From assembly GCA_040218415.1 (NCBI GenBank), contig JAVJRN010000050.1, forward strand, positions 1 to 64,000: DNA of 64,000 bases, in the 5' to 3' direction. This DNA comes from JAVJRN01 sp040218415 (GTDB taxonomy: Bacteria > Bacteroidota > Bacteroidia > Cytophagales > Cyclobacteriaceae). Each line of letters begins with the position of its first letter. Position 1 is the stretch's first letter. Of this stretch, positions 10,901-22,000 are shown in pieces. The notes beneath the pieces were generated by a model, which ran no database searches, was not told the origin of the DNA, and was given only the letters and a program-made list of their open reading frames with translations. The translations under genes and the position numbers were made by a program.

Positions 10901-12787
10901 TAGGGCGGTCAAAGAAGACAGAATCGGTATTTCTGAAAGTTCATTGTTTCCTAAGTCCATGGTTGCCAAAAGTTCTAGTCCTGTTTCAAGGCTTGGAAAA
11001 GAACCCACTAATCCTATGGAATTAAGATCCAAAGAGGTTATTCGGCCAGTTCCACCAAAACCCACATTGGTCCAATCGTAAATTCTAGCATCCGTTTTCC
11101 AATTATTATTTACCCAGTTTTCTCCGCCTATAGCATTATAAATCGTCAATAATGCAGAGGAATCGTTGCTAAGTCCCGGATCAATTAGTGTTTTCACTGC
11201 AATCGTATTGGAATAGTCTGAAAAAGTAGACCCTTCAAACTCGGCTCTCACTCGGTAATAATAAGAAGTACCAAAATTTAAACCAGTAACCACCTCCGAC
11301 GTGTTTGTGAGGCGAAGTGGGGCGTATCCAGCGACAAGTGTTGTAAAGTCTCTGTCTCTTGATACTTCTAGTTCGTAAGAAACAATACTTCCCTTAGGAA
11401 GCCAGCTAGCAGTAAAGCCAAAAAGACCCACATCTGTTGGTTCTAGAATATCTATAAGACCCACGGAAGGATCTAATCTTATCTTACGAGAAACTAAAGT
11501 TACATCCTCTAGACCCGTAGTGGTATTGGTGACTTCCACAAAATAATCACCATTGTCTGATTCCGTTACAGAAGGTATAGTCAATGTCTCCCCAGTGCCG
11601 ACCTGAACACGTTCTGTTGATCCGGGTTCCAATTTAAACCAAGTATAGACATTCTGAGTACCTCTAATTGTTCTGTCCAAGGTAATAGGTTCTCCTATCT
11701 CTGCCTTGAGGTCTTGAAATTCGAGGACACTGTCTTGAGGGTTAGAGAAGAAGGTAGGGTATTTACCCACATTATTTTCGAGTGATTCAAACTGCAATTT
11801 GTTGTTAGCTAAATTCAAATTGTCCATGCGCTGAAAGTTGTCTAAAGCAGGTACATAAGTGACCTCATTGCCTTGCAGCGTTAAAGAAAACATTTGATCT
11901 AGGCCTTCCGTAATCACTGGAAAATCTCCTTTAAGTCCTTTCTCGTCTAAGTTCGCATCAGAAACTCTTCCTTGTAGAAAGATCAGATAATTCCAATTAT
12001 AAAACCTTGGCTCAGTCTTCCAGTTATTTGCAACCTGAGTCGGACTGACCCAATTTGGCCCGTCCATCGCATCATATATGCTTATTAATGCAGAAGAGTC
12101 GGCTTTCGCTCCCTCATTAACAAGCGTTTTTACAGAAATGACATTAGAATAATCAGATAGCGTTTGGTCGGCATAAACCGCTCGTACTCGATAAAAATAA
12201 CTAGTACTGTAGTTGAGGCCAAAAAGGGTACTTCCAGAAGCGGTAGTTTCAAGAGGACCATAACCAATTACAAAATTGGTGAAGTCGCTATTTCGAGACA
12301 CCTCCAACTGATAACTTACCACGCCCGTTCGCGGTGACCAGTTTGCTCTAAATTCGTCAAACAGGATATTGGTAGCTGGCAAAGCCTCAGCTGGCCCAAG
12401 CTCAATAGTGAGTGTTGCGGTTGCTTCTGATGTTTCTTGTAAGGCATCCGTAGCTAACAAGGTCATTGTGTAAGTCCCAATTGCCAAAGAACTAATGGTA
12501 TTATTTTCTAAGGTCCAAGTTCCGTCTTGATTATTCAAAACAGGATAGTCTGTCCCGTCGACATTGAATGTTAACGTTGCATTTGGATCATCCACAGCGC
12601 CGGTAATTTCTGGGCTATCATCGTTAGTGGTTAAATCTCCAATAGTAATTATTGGCACCAAGAAGACCTCCTCCTTGCTCGGTATTTCTGTAGAAATAGG
12701 AGAAACAACCTCATGGATTTCGGCAAAAGAAAAATTGTTAGCCAAAGCCAATAAGACAGAAATTGTTAGTTTGAAAATTACCTTCAT
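7973..12787 (-). CDS. T9SS-sorted surface protein with FN3-LRR-Ig repeat modules
   Basis: 1604 aa. The signal peptide (about 1-22, ending FSFA) is followed by a bacterial Ig-like domain (about 45-130). Then come three tandem modules of about 310 residues, each FN3-like ('FRANW...YYYRVRAEY'), LRR ('NDSTALLTIYNA.GG..WANNNWK' leading into LRR strands) and Ig-like ('YTWFK...GEYYVEIT'). A fourth LRR-Ig unit (about 1060-1270) lacks FN3. Residues about 1275-1490 resemble carboxypeptidase-regulatory/prealbumin-like folds and contain a PPPP stretch and the basic motif KKAGCSVRRFRASGRD. The end (about 1520-1604, VYPIPA...YKVLISH) is a type A T9SS C-terminal sorting domain. Probably exported through T9SS and anchored on the surface as an adhesin or recognition protein; ligand unknown. 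The LRR, Ig and C-terminal parts are paralogous to the 3986-aa neighbour. A C8 tract lies near codon 1381. Confidence 0.92.
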   Translation of the reverse strand: MKVIFKLTISVLLALANNFSFAEIHEVVSPISTEIPSKEEVFLVPIITIGDLTTNDDSPEITGAVDDPNATLTFNVDGTDYPVLNNQDGTWTLENNTISSLAIGTYTMTLLATDALQETSEATATLTIELGPAEALPATNILFDEFRANWSPRTGVVSYQLEVSRNSDFTNFVIGYGPLETTASGSTLFGLNYSTSYFYRVRAVYADQTLSDYSNVISVKTLVNEGAKADSSALISIYDAMDGPNWVSPTQVANNWKTEPRFYNWNYLIFLQGRVSDANLDEKGLKGDFPVITEGLDQMFSLTLQGNEVTYVPALDNFQRMDNLNLANNKLQFESLENNVGKYPTFFSNPQDSVLEFQDLKAEIGEPITLDRTIRGTQNVYTWFKLEPGSTERVQVGTGETLTIPSVTESDNGDYFVEVTNTTTGLEDVTLVSRKIRLDPSVGLIDILEPTDVGLFGFTASWLPKGSIVSYELEVSRDRDFTTLVAGYAPLRLTNTSEVVTGLNFGTSYYYRVRAEFEGSTFSDYSNTIAVKTLIDPGLSNDSSALLTIYNAIGGENWVNNNWKTDARIYDWTNVGFGGTGRITSLDLNSIGLVGSFPSLETGLELLATMDLGNNELSEIPILSSLTALQTLILSNNNFEFASLENNIGSYSTYTYAPQDSVLTSKEVTAEVGTPIVLSLDRLISGSQNIYTWFRISPVNGEVTEVGTGETLAIQILNVSDIGEYYVEITSALPELAALTLISRKIKLNVTIGTTQPAAPIDIGFFGFSANWFPKVGAVAYELQVSRNRDFTNILAGFDPIRVTDTFAIVNNLNFATSYYYRVRAEYAGNVFTEYSNVIATKTLRDEALRNDSTALLTIYNATGGASWANNNWKSAARIYNWTNIDFSGTTRVKILNLNAAGLKGSFPAIAEGLELLENLDLASNELVDIPVLSNLTLLQSLNVTNNNLEFGFLENNLGSVENYQFNPQDSVSFAEDRLLEIGNTYTLERTIAGSQNAYTWFKQPVDGGDPVAAGTGATIDLNITAFDQEGIYYATVTSGVVGLDQVTLTTKLITVKVSSLQRDVKALKAIYDAAGGTSWTGVEAGWQNLTLETVKDFTSDITLTAEADRVIGINLRGKGLAGRIPKEINDIGGLQTIDVSENNLTTLADMTRLKNLTAVNVSNNFLDFGDLEKNVSLANILTYSPQAKIGQVIDEEIQRGESYTIDIQVEGNNNVYQWTLSNDVVTNSNVPTGNIPEYTIDDIRFENMGRYKLIVTNPLLTALTLESNNISVLATATIGGLITGIDDSPLPSGLLDAFKIGLPNQPYDTADQDVNVVDGAFLTKQLVLGNYLAITSSEILNDEGELLYIPTYLGSTDLWVEADTILLRNDTTIAEYLMTFLPPPPSNPEDLGTVTGVVEAEFDESARILERRKVKKAGCSVRRFRASGRDIKVQDGTFELFAYVETNDNGEFEFSFLPAGLYRFNIEFPGIPMDPDSFVEFEIGASGFDATNFKLEAYITENGIEVERVPPLGTFDDYFNELQVYPIPAVNKLNIKYDLKSDQAVDIVLTDLSGKVVLNKSAEAKSVSALQLDISAFKNGVYVLRFINGTKEEIVSYKVLISH
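8634..8641 (-). repeat. C8 homopolymer inside the coding sequence (G8 on plus strand)
   Basis: Eight G on the plus strand, so CCC CCC CC(T) in the gene, encode the first three prolines of PPPP near residue 1381. The corresponding site in the 3986-aa paralog (about 13691-13703) has the run broken by an A. Length change by slippage would shift frame before the sorting domain. Confidence 0.7.
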
Positions 12788-12994
12788 AGTGTGCTGATTG
12801 AAAATGAAGTTAAAGTTAATGCAATTTTCGGCCTTAAGATAAAATCAAGATCATTGGCTAAAAATAAAGACTAGCGCTTCTATTGTAATAAAACATTTTA
12901 AAATTGTGTTTTTTGAAGATTTGTTCTACTATAGTTGGGCGAGATAGGACTTTTCTAAGTACTATATATACTCCTTTGATCATAAAGTTAAAAC

Positions 12995-13026
12995 AGAGAA
13001 AATACCCAAAACAGGGTATTTTCTCT
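12995..13026 (-). terminator. Rho-independent terminator of the 3986-aa gene
   Basis: A perfect 13-bp inverted repeat: AGAGAAAATACCC (12995-13007) pairs with GGGTATTTTCTCT (13014-13026) around a 6-nt loop. A U-rich stretch follows on the minus strand. It begins 14 bp past the stop at 13040. Confidence 0.8.
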
Positions 13027-13039
13027 ATTGACATTCTTC

Positions 13040-16000
13040 TTAATGTCGGATGAGTATTTTGTAAGAAACAATAATTTTTTCCTTAGGATCCATAAAATGG
13101 AGTAGATAAAATCCGTCAGGAATTTCGGAAACGTCCAGTTGATATTGTTGATTCCAACCCGTTTGCAGTTTTTGATGGGATATCATTTTACCTTCCAGGT
13201 CTATCAGTCTTACTTCCACATCATCGGCCAGCAATCGATCATACTTGATATTAATAAAATCCTTAGCTGGTATTGGGTACACATCGAGCGCTCTGAAATA
13301 TTGTTCGTAAATAGCCAGCGCCTCTACTCGTGTTACTTCAATGCCTCCTTCTGTAATGAAAGCCTCTAGTTTGAAGTTGTTCGCGTCAAACCCATCTCCG
13401 CCTATTTCAAATTCCACGAACGAATTTGGATCCATAGGAATCCCTGGAAATTCTATATTGAATCGATATAAGCCTGCAGGCAGAAAACTAAACTCAAACT
13501 CTCCATTGTCATTGGTTTCCACATAGGCGAAAAGTTCGAATGTTCCATCTTGTAGAGTAATATCTCGTCCACTTGCCCTGAACCTTCTAACGCTACATCC
13601 TGCTTTTTTAACCTTTCTCCGCTCAAGTAGTCTCGCTCCTTCATCGCCAAATTCAGCTTCAACAGATCCAAAAACTCTACCTTCTCCATCTGTCGGAGGG
13701 GGAGGTAAAAATGCCATGTTGTAGTTGTTAATCTGATTATCAGCTCTCAATAGTAGAGTATCCGCTTCTACCCAAAGGTCTGTGCTTTCATAGTAAGTTG
13801 GCAGATAGAGTAGTTCGCCTTCGCTATTTAAGATATCAGAATTGGTGATGAATATATAATCTCCTAAAACCAATTCGGGAATCGCAAATACACCATCGGT
13901 TACCGAAACTGAATCTACCTTATCGAATGGTTGGTTTGGTTCCTCAATCTTAAAGGCAGCTATGCCTCCTCTCGGCAATGGCTGGTCTCCTTCTCCGGTA
14001 ATTACCCCGGAAACATTAGCCGTAGCGAGTACTTCTATAGGGTCCGTTCTTAAGGTCAACTGTGGTAATTGCTCGTTGGTAATCACCAATTCGAAATAGC
14101 CCATCGACTCGTAATCAATGTTGGTAATACTGAAAGTACTCGTGTTGGCAGAAGTGAGCAATTGGTCGGTAACAACATCGTTGGTTAGTCTCCATTCGTA
14201 TTCATTATTATTACCTCCTGTTATCACCTCAATTGTATAATTGCCTCCTTGTGGAATTCTCTGGCTTGGCGGTACTCCATCGATGTTGGCTTGAGGAGAA
14301 TAAACTAGACCAGGTAATGTTACATTTTTCTCTAAATCTCCAAAATCAAGCGCATTTGAAGCTAGGTTTACACTGGTTAGGTTATTAAGCCTTGTCATGT
14401 TTGGCAACTCTGAAATTAGGTTTTCAGAAAGGTCGATGGTTGTCAAACCTGCAATATCGTTGATTGTTGCTGGGATAGTCCCTGACACGTTTTTGTTAGA
14501 CAAATCAATCCCAACTACACGATTATTATTCAAAACAACTTCAGGACTAAAGGTCGCGATATTGTCAACTGTCATTGTGTTAAAGTCTTCAACATCTGTC
14601 CAATTAGCGCCATTTGCTGAGTTGTATATCGACTGTAAGGCAGTAATATCTCTTTCCAGTGATGATACTTTTACTGTAAAAACACCAGATTGAAGCGTGA
14701 CTCCACTCAACTCAGAGACATCACTTGTTACATTTAAGTAATAATTTCCTTCTATTGAAAAGTCCAAAACTTCGAAAGAAAGCGTCGGGGAATTAACAAA
14801 CTCCACAGCAGTACCCCCACCTAATGGCTCTTTCAGCCAAGAATAAATATTGCTTGAGCCCGACAATGTGCCATCAAAAGAAAATGAAGAACCTAATTCA
14901 AGCAATAGGTCTTGTGCTTCAAATAGATTTTTTTGAGGACTCACGACATAGTTGAGAATACTCGTATTCAATTCCAAAGAACCAAAAGCCAAAAGATTGT
15001 TGGAAATATCCAAGCTTTCAAGGTTTGACATATTCGTTAATGCCGGCATGGACGTTATATTATTGTTGGCCAAACTAAGTGTGAACAATTCTTCAAGCCC
15101 AAGAGTGATGTTTGGAAAGTCTCCTTGAAGGTTGTTCAGATCCAAATTCACCAATACTACTCTGGTCTCCTCAAAGGTTACTCCATTCCAGTCTTTGATT
15201 CTTTCTCCAGCTTTCCAATTATTGCTAATAGTCCACTCTTCGCCATTCAAAGCATCATAGATTTCTAATAACGCCGTAGAATCATTTTGCGTAGCTTCAT
15301 CAAAGTTGGTCTTCAACGCAATGACGTTTGAATTATCTGCTATGTCTGCATCATAAACCGCTCGAACCCGATAATAATAACTCGTACTGAAATCCAATCC
15401 TTCTATAAACAAGGAATTGTCAGTAATTGTCAACGAGTTGTAATCAGGTAGAATGATATCGAAATCTTGGTCTCTCGCTAAATCAAACTGATAGGATGTG
15501 GCTCCAGCACGGCTATTCCAATTTGCTCGGAAACTTGTAAAGCCTATTTCCGAAGGAGCCAATGCTTGGATTGGCCCACCAATCACCTCTAAAATACCAA
15601 TGGCCGAGGATATATTTCCTATTAAATCAGTTGCTGTTGCAGTCATTTGGTATTCACCAACAGGTAACGACTCAATCGTGTTGGCAGCAAGTACCCATTC
15701 GGAACCATTGTTCGTTGTGTTATAAGTGATGCCATTAACTTCTAATACTACAATTGCACTTTCTTCGCCTACAGTTCCAGTAATTTCCGGACTGTCACTT
15801 TCCGTGCTTAAGCTATTTACGGTGATCGAAGGTCCAGTCACATCTGATTCAAGCCCTAATGTTTCAGAAGCTTCTGAGCCATTTCCTGCTAAGTCTGTCG
15901 CGGCATTGCTAACAACCTGAATGGAAAAATCACCTTCCGACTGTGGGCTTATTTCAACCTTATAGTCACTCCCTTCTCCACTAATACCAATGAAATCAGC

Positions 16001-19000
16001 AAGAATCAGGTTTAAATCTAATTCATCAAAACCCGTCACAGGCTCGCTAAATGTGACTGAAATTGGTACAACAGCAGCATTGGTAACTATCCCTAAATCT
16101 GAAACGATCGTTACCGTAGGGGCGGTTTTATCTGAAACAAGTATTAACTCATTCGAAGCGAGCGATGGGTTACCAGCAAGGTCTTGCGCCTTGCCTGGAA
16201 GAACTGAGACACCAAACTCACCATCAGCTATAGGTGTTAATTCAACAGTGTATTCAGCGCCACTCCCAGAAAAATTACTAGCAGTAGCGTTGTTCAGTGT
16301 TAAACTATCTACGCCAAAAATTACCTCCTCGTCAAATACTATGGCAACTGTTATCGAAGACGCATTTGTTGGGCTCGGAGAATCCGTTGAAACAATAACG
16401 GTAGGACTTATAGAGTCTTCAATTACATCTGTGATATTTATGGTTATCGCAGTAGACCCATCATTGATTCCATCATTCACAGTAACCAGAAGCTCAAAGC
16501 TTGTTGTTCCGCTTTCAAAATCCAGATCTCCGCTATCATTTACGATTATGGTACCTGTGGTTTCATTGATCGCAAAAGGTAAAATATCATCTCCATCAAC
16601 ATCAGAATTACCAGAAGTGATCGTCCAAATGAAGCCATCACTAGTATCACCATCCGTCACATTGAGGCTAATTACTTCAACACCTGAAAGCGTGTTTTCT
16701 TCAAGGTTTACTGGATCCTGGGAGTCAATCGTAGGAGCTATGTCATTGATGTTGGTTATTGTCACGGCGATAGCTAATTGGCTAGTGTTGCCCGACGCAT
16801 CTGCCGCAATTACCGCCACTTCATAAACATTATCCGCATTTTCGTCTAAAGGATTTTCAAAATCTGGAGCACTTGCAAAAATAAGGTTGCCTACTTCATC
16901 AATTGAAAATAGGCTTTCATCAACTCCAGATATGCTCCATGTGACTGCCTCATCAGCTGTTACCGTTTGAACAGCCGTCTCGTTTTCAGAAATAGTCACT
17001 TCCGTTAAACCTGTGATTTGTGGAGACACTTCATCTATATCTGTGACCGTTATCGATACTGAGATGTCTGAATTATTGCTATTGCCGTCAATGGCCGTAA
17101 TCACTAATTCGTATACATTATTCAAATCAGCATCAACTGGAACTTCAAAATCTGGTGCATTAGTAAAAATAAGATTGCCTCCATCATCAATTGAAAACAG
17201 ACTTTCATCAACTCCAGATATGCTCCAAGTGACTACCTCGTCAGCTGTTACAGTTTGAACCACAGTCTCGTTTTCAGAAACATTCACTTCCGTTAAACCT
17301 GTGATAACAGGAGGAATTACATCTTCTGTTATTCCTAAATCAAAGAAATGTACCGGTTGTCCTGTTACTTGTAATTGAGGCAGCACGATTTCCTTCGTTC
17401 CATCATAGTCAAAATCCCCAAAAGCTACAGATCTTTGCACATTGGTTACGTTCCTACTAAGGCCTAAGGCTAGTGAAGGATCTGGAGCTGATAATACCAA
17501 GGAGGGAAAAGCATTTTCGCCAAAACTGGATGAACCCTCTGTAATGATAGCGTTACTCATGCCGCCATTGGGAAAGCTTCCAAATAACAACTCATCAGCT
17601 CCGTTTTCATTATAATCCTGCAACGCAAGCATTTGACCTAAAAATGAATTTAGAAACGTTATATCAGTAAGATTATAAGGGGCGGCTGGTAGTTTAATTG
17701 ATTGATCTACAATATTATCGAATGTAGTAGCACCTTCCCAAACAAAAACAGCTTCTCCTCCCTCTCCTGTTGTGGAGTTCGGATCACTATTTTGAAAAGA
17801 CATAACAGCAATGTCGCTAAAACCGTCACCATTGAAGTCACCTGAAGTTAGATTAATGCCAAAAAAGCCATGACTAGTACTAGAAGTCGAAGGTACTTCT
17901 GATAAGTTTAAAGCAAAATCTGGTGCATTAAATGTAGAAGAGGTATTCCCCAGGTAGACATAAACAACACCTGCAGCTTGTGATACGCCATTACTAAAGT
18001 TTCTTGAAACATCTGAAATAGCAAAGTCATTAATCCCGTCTCCATTTAAATCTTCGATTACTGTGGATCTAAATCCAAACCCAAATGGGTTCGAAGTGTA
18101 ATTTCCTGAAGCAGGGACTGTCGAAAAATCGGACAAAACGATATCTGCCTCTGTTGATATTGTCGCTCCTCCAAATACAATGTAAGCCTCCGGAACTCGA
18201 TCTAATATTAAAATATCATCTGCACCATCATTATTAACATCCCCTATATTATCATGAGAGGCAATCGTTAGGGATAAAGCTGGAAAATTAACAGTGCTTA
18301 TCTGGTGGTCAACTTCTGTATCAAAGGTCACTCCACCGAAATAGAACTCCAATGAACCTGATTCTGTATTTGAATTCTGAGTGTTTAATGAGATGTCACT
18401 AAAACCATCTCCATTGAAATCACCCGAACGAACCTCTCGATAGCCAACACCTGTTGCTGCCAGTATTTCTGTATCTGGAGATTGGCTTATTGCACCTCCG
18501 TTGTAGATACCTAGTTTATTACTATGTAATATGCCTAGTTCATCTATGCCATCTCCATTTAAGTCTCCCAAATTAATGGTCATTAAGACTCCATCGGCCG
18601 TTTCCGTATCTTCATCTTGTGGTGAATTAATTGAGAAAGAGCTATTGAGTGTTTCAAAAGATTCGTTAAATGAATTTTCAAGTAAGACGTAACTACCAGA
18701 AACCAATTGAAGATCTGTGATAATACTGCTTGTAATGCGTGCGGAATACACTCCTTCAATATCCTCGGTAGGATTTAAACTCAATGTTAGCCCTGTTTCT
18801 GATGGTATAGGGATTTCATCTTTCAACCACTCAATGGTATTCGCTGTTCCTTCTACTGGTGGTAAGGATATGGTAATTGTTTCACCACTAGACCTATAGA
18901 TAATATCCTCATCTTCTGATAAGTTGTTTTGAGGCACATACGCTAAAGGACTATAACCTAGTAAGGGCTCCAAGTCACCAAAATCCAAGTCATTATTTTC

Positions 19001-22000
19001 AAACTGGGCAGTACCTAAAGTTGTCAATTGCGTAAGGTCTGGTAATCCGGTAATGTTATTATTCGTTAGGTTCAAGCTTGTAAGCGCTGTTAGCGATAAT
19101 AACGCTTCTGGTACTGCGCCAGATAATTGATTATCAGAAAGGTCAATACCTATAACCCTACTTGTTTCTGGGTCAATAGTAACTCCATACCAAAATGCGA
19201 TGCTTTGTCCCTCTGTTGACCAATTATCATTTATAGTCCAGTTCTCACCGCCTAATTCATTGTAGAAGGATACCAACGCATTAGAGTCAGATTCGATTAC
19301 GCCTGGTATCACTTCAAGAGGCGTTAGTATTGTTTGCTCTGTTATATTATTGAACGCTTGAACCCAATCAATAATTATTGAGCCGTCATTCTTATTGTAG
19401 GTAATACCCGTAATTTCTGAGGCTCCAAAAGGTGATGCAAAATCCTCGGTTCCTGACAATGTTCCACAATTATCAGAAATCGTCGCGCTTATGCTGGATT
19501 GTCCTCCGAAAGCTACCCAAAAGCTTGCTGTGTAATCAGATAAAGTATACTGGTTTTCAGCTATCCTTTCAAGCGTTATGAAACTATTGGTTCCAAAAGA
19601 CCCAAAAGAGCCGTTTTGCGAGGCGCCTGAATAAACCGCTTTTAATGGCAATGGCGAAACGTAATTATTACATGTTTCTACGAGAAAGGTCTCTCCATCT
19701 TGCAGGGCAGTAAGGTCCTTGATTGCGTTGGTCTCTACAAATGTTAAACCTGCATCGGCCGGTGCTAGTATAGATAAATCTGTGCCGAGTCCTGTAGAAA
19801 AATTTAGATCTACTGTTAGGTAGAAAAACACGCTTTCTCCAGCACTATAACTATTGGCAAACTGAAATCCAAAATTGCCATCTGCTACGCCTGTTATTTC
19901 AGGGTTAATTGAGCTAGTACCAATAAGCGTGGCACTTTCTAATCCATCGTCTGTTAAACTTTCATAAAGAGCAAATTGGTCAACATTGTTGGTAAAATCG
20001 ACAGTCCCAGCAGGGGTAAATTGAAATATATCTGTTGTGACATCATTAATTGTAACGTCCATCTGAAACTTATAAACTACTGTGTTTGAGTTCTCAATGT
20101 AGACGTTTCCATCATTTTCTACTGATAAGGAAGTAAAGGTGACCTCTGGTATTGGTGGAGCTGTTGTGCTAACATTGCTCAAAACATCTGGTGCAGATGA
20201 TACATTAAATAAAGCATCCTCCGCTACAAAGTATAAGTCATAGTTAGTACTTGCAGTCAAATTAGAAAAGGTAAAGGTACCCGAAGTATTTGGACCAAAA
20301 TTTCCTGAAGATTCTATTGCTCCTGAATAACTGGTAGGATCAACCACTTCGCTGGTTGATGGTGGAGTAGCTCCACTACCCACGGCGACAAAATAAACCG
20401 TTCCAGCTTCATCTAAGCTAAAGTTTATATCAATACTCGTATCAAAAATATCAGCTGTCGCTAATGTTTGGAAAGTAGGTGCGATAATATCCGATTGAAT
20501 ATACGCCCCAAAGTCATCGACTAAAATTGTTTGATCAGATGCACTTAAACTGCTAATTCTAATATTTCCAGAAAATCGAGTTTCAAAAGTATGTGTAAAA
20601 CTGGTATAACCAGGGGTTAACAAAGTCCGGCTACCTAAGCTCGTAAAAGTCACGCCTTCGTCTGTGGTGGTTAATACCTCAAAAACAGCTCCTGCAAAGC
20701 CACCTTCAACAGTACTGTAATCAAAAGTAAAAGAAGTTACATTCTCCAAAAATGGAGTTTCTATATAGTTCTCGTCCGAGCCCCCGGTAATTGCAGCAGC
20801 TCCAGCTATTTCATTTTTGCCTCTCGCGGGGGTATCTTCCCCACTCGCATTATTTAAAATCCATGTTTGGGGAATACCGCCTTCAAAATTTTCAAATACA
20901 TCATAGTCATTCGCTGTTATAAAGCTTTCCGGGTTGCCAGAAACTGACGAAGAGTTATAAAACACTGAGAAGCTCGCTTCATTGTATTCTAGCACAGCCA
21001 CTTCATAATAGGTATTGAGTTTAAGCCCAAATACATCTGCCGTATTCGAAGAGCCTGCATATACAGCATGCCATCCAGTTGATGCTTCGTCACCCAAACC
21101 AAATTCAGGGTTGGCGACATATGTTGTGTTATTAGCTACGGAAGGAAAAGACGTAACTCCCTCATGAACCAATACAAGTCGCTGACTACCACCTCCATTT
21201 TCCCATGATAACGTTGCGGAATTTTCCGTAAGATTCGAAACGAGAATATTACTTGCCTGATCAACTGGTGCAGTTAAGACTTCATTTGTCCACAAAATAC
21301 TTCCATTGGTTCCCGGGTTGGCGAAATCTGGCCCTCCGAGACTGCCTGAATATTGATCAAAAGTTATTGTTTGTGTAGGGTCATTGATAAAGGAAACATT
21401 ATTTGTTGGACCAGCACCAAACGTTATTCCTGTAAAAGTATTTCCATCAAAACCCGAGTCAAAAGTGAGGTATGAAGTTCCTAATCCATTGGAAAAAACA
21501 GTGTTATTCAAGAATACAATTCCTCCAGTTAGGGTTAAACCTAGTGTACCAATTTCTGAAATTGCAGAATTAGCAATGTTTAATATGCCTCCTGACTGAA
21601 TAAAACTCCATGAATCGGTAGTTGTCGCACCTTTCAAAACTGGTGTGAACGCTGTTTCTGGGTTAGCATCTCCTATAATTTCCACAGTTCCTCCACTATT
21701 ACTGAAAGTTGCTCCACTGGCAAACTCGAGCGTTGCATTACGAACAGACAATTGCCCACCCGAAACAAAAATTCCGCCCGATGAGCCTTCAAAATAGAAC
21801 CTGTCATTAAGGTCTACCGATCCGCTTTCAATGACTAAGGACTGGTCTGTTCCGAATATTAAGCCTCCATTAATATTGAAAAAATTTCCTCCGCCTACAT
21901 TAACGACGATCCGAGGCATGGTCTGCCCATTGGTGGTAAATGATATTTCGCCATCAACTTGAAAGCCCCCAAGATTAAAGTTAATATTATCGTCACTTGA

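Noticed and set aside
15990..16826. 278-codon plus-strand open frame inside the 3986-aa gene
   Set aside because: It is antisense to the Ig-like/cadherin-like repeats, which are low in Leu/Ser stop-generating codons; the translation is low-complexity Ser/Thr/Val with no domain, and the minus-strand reading is clearly the real gene.
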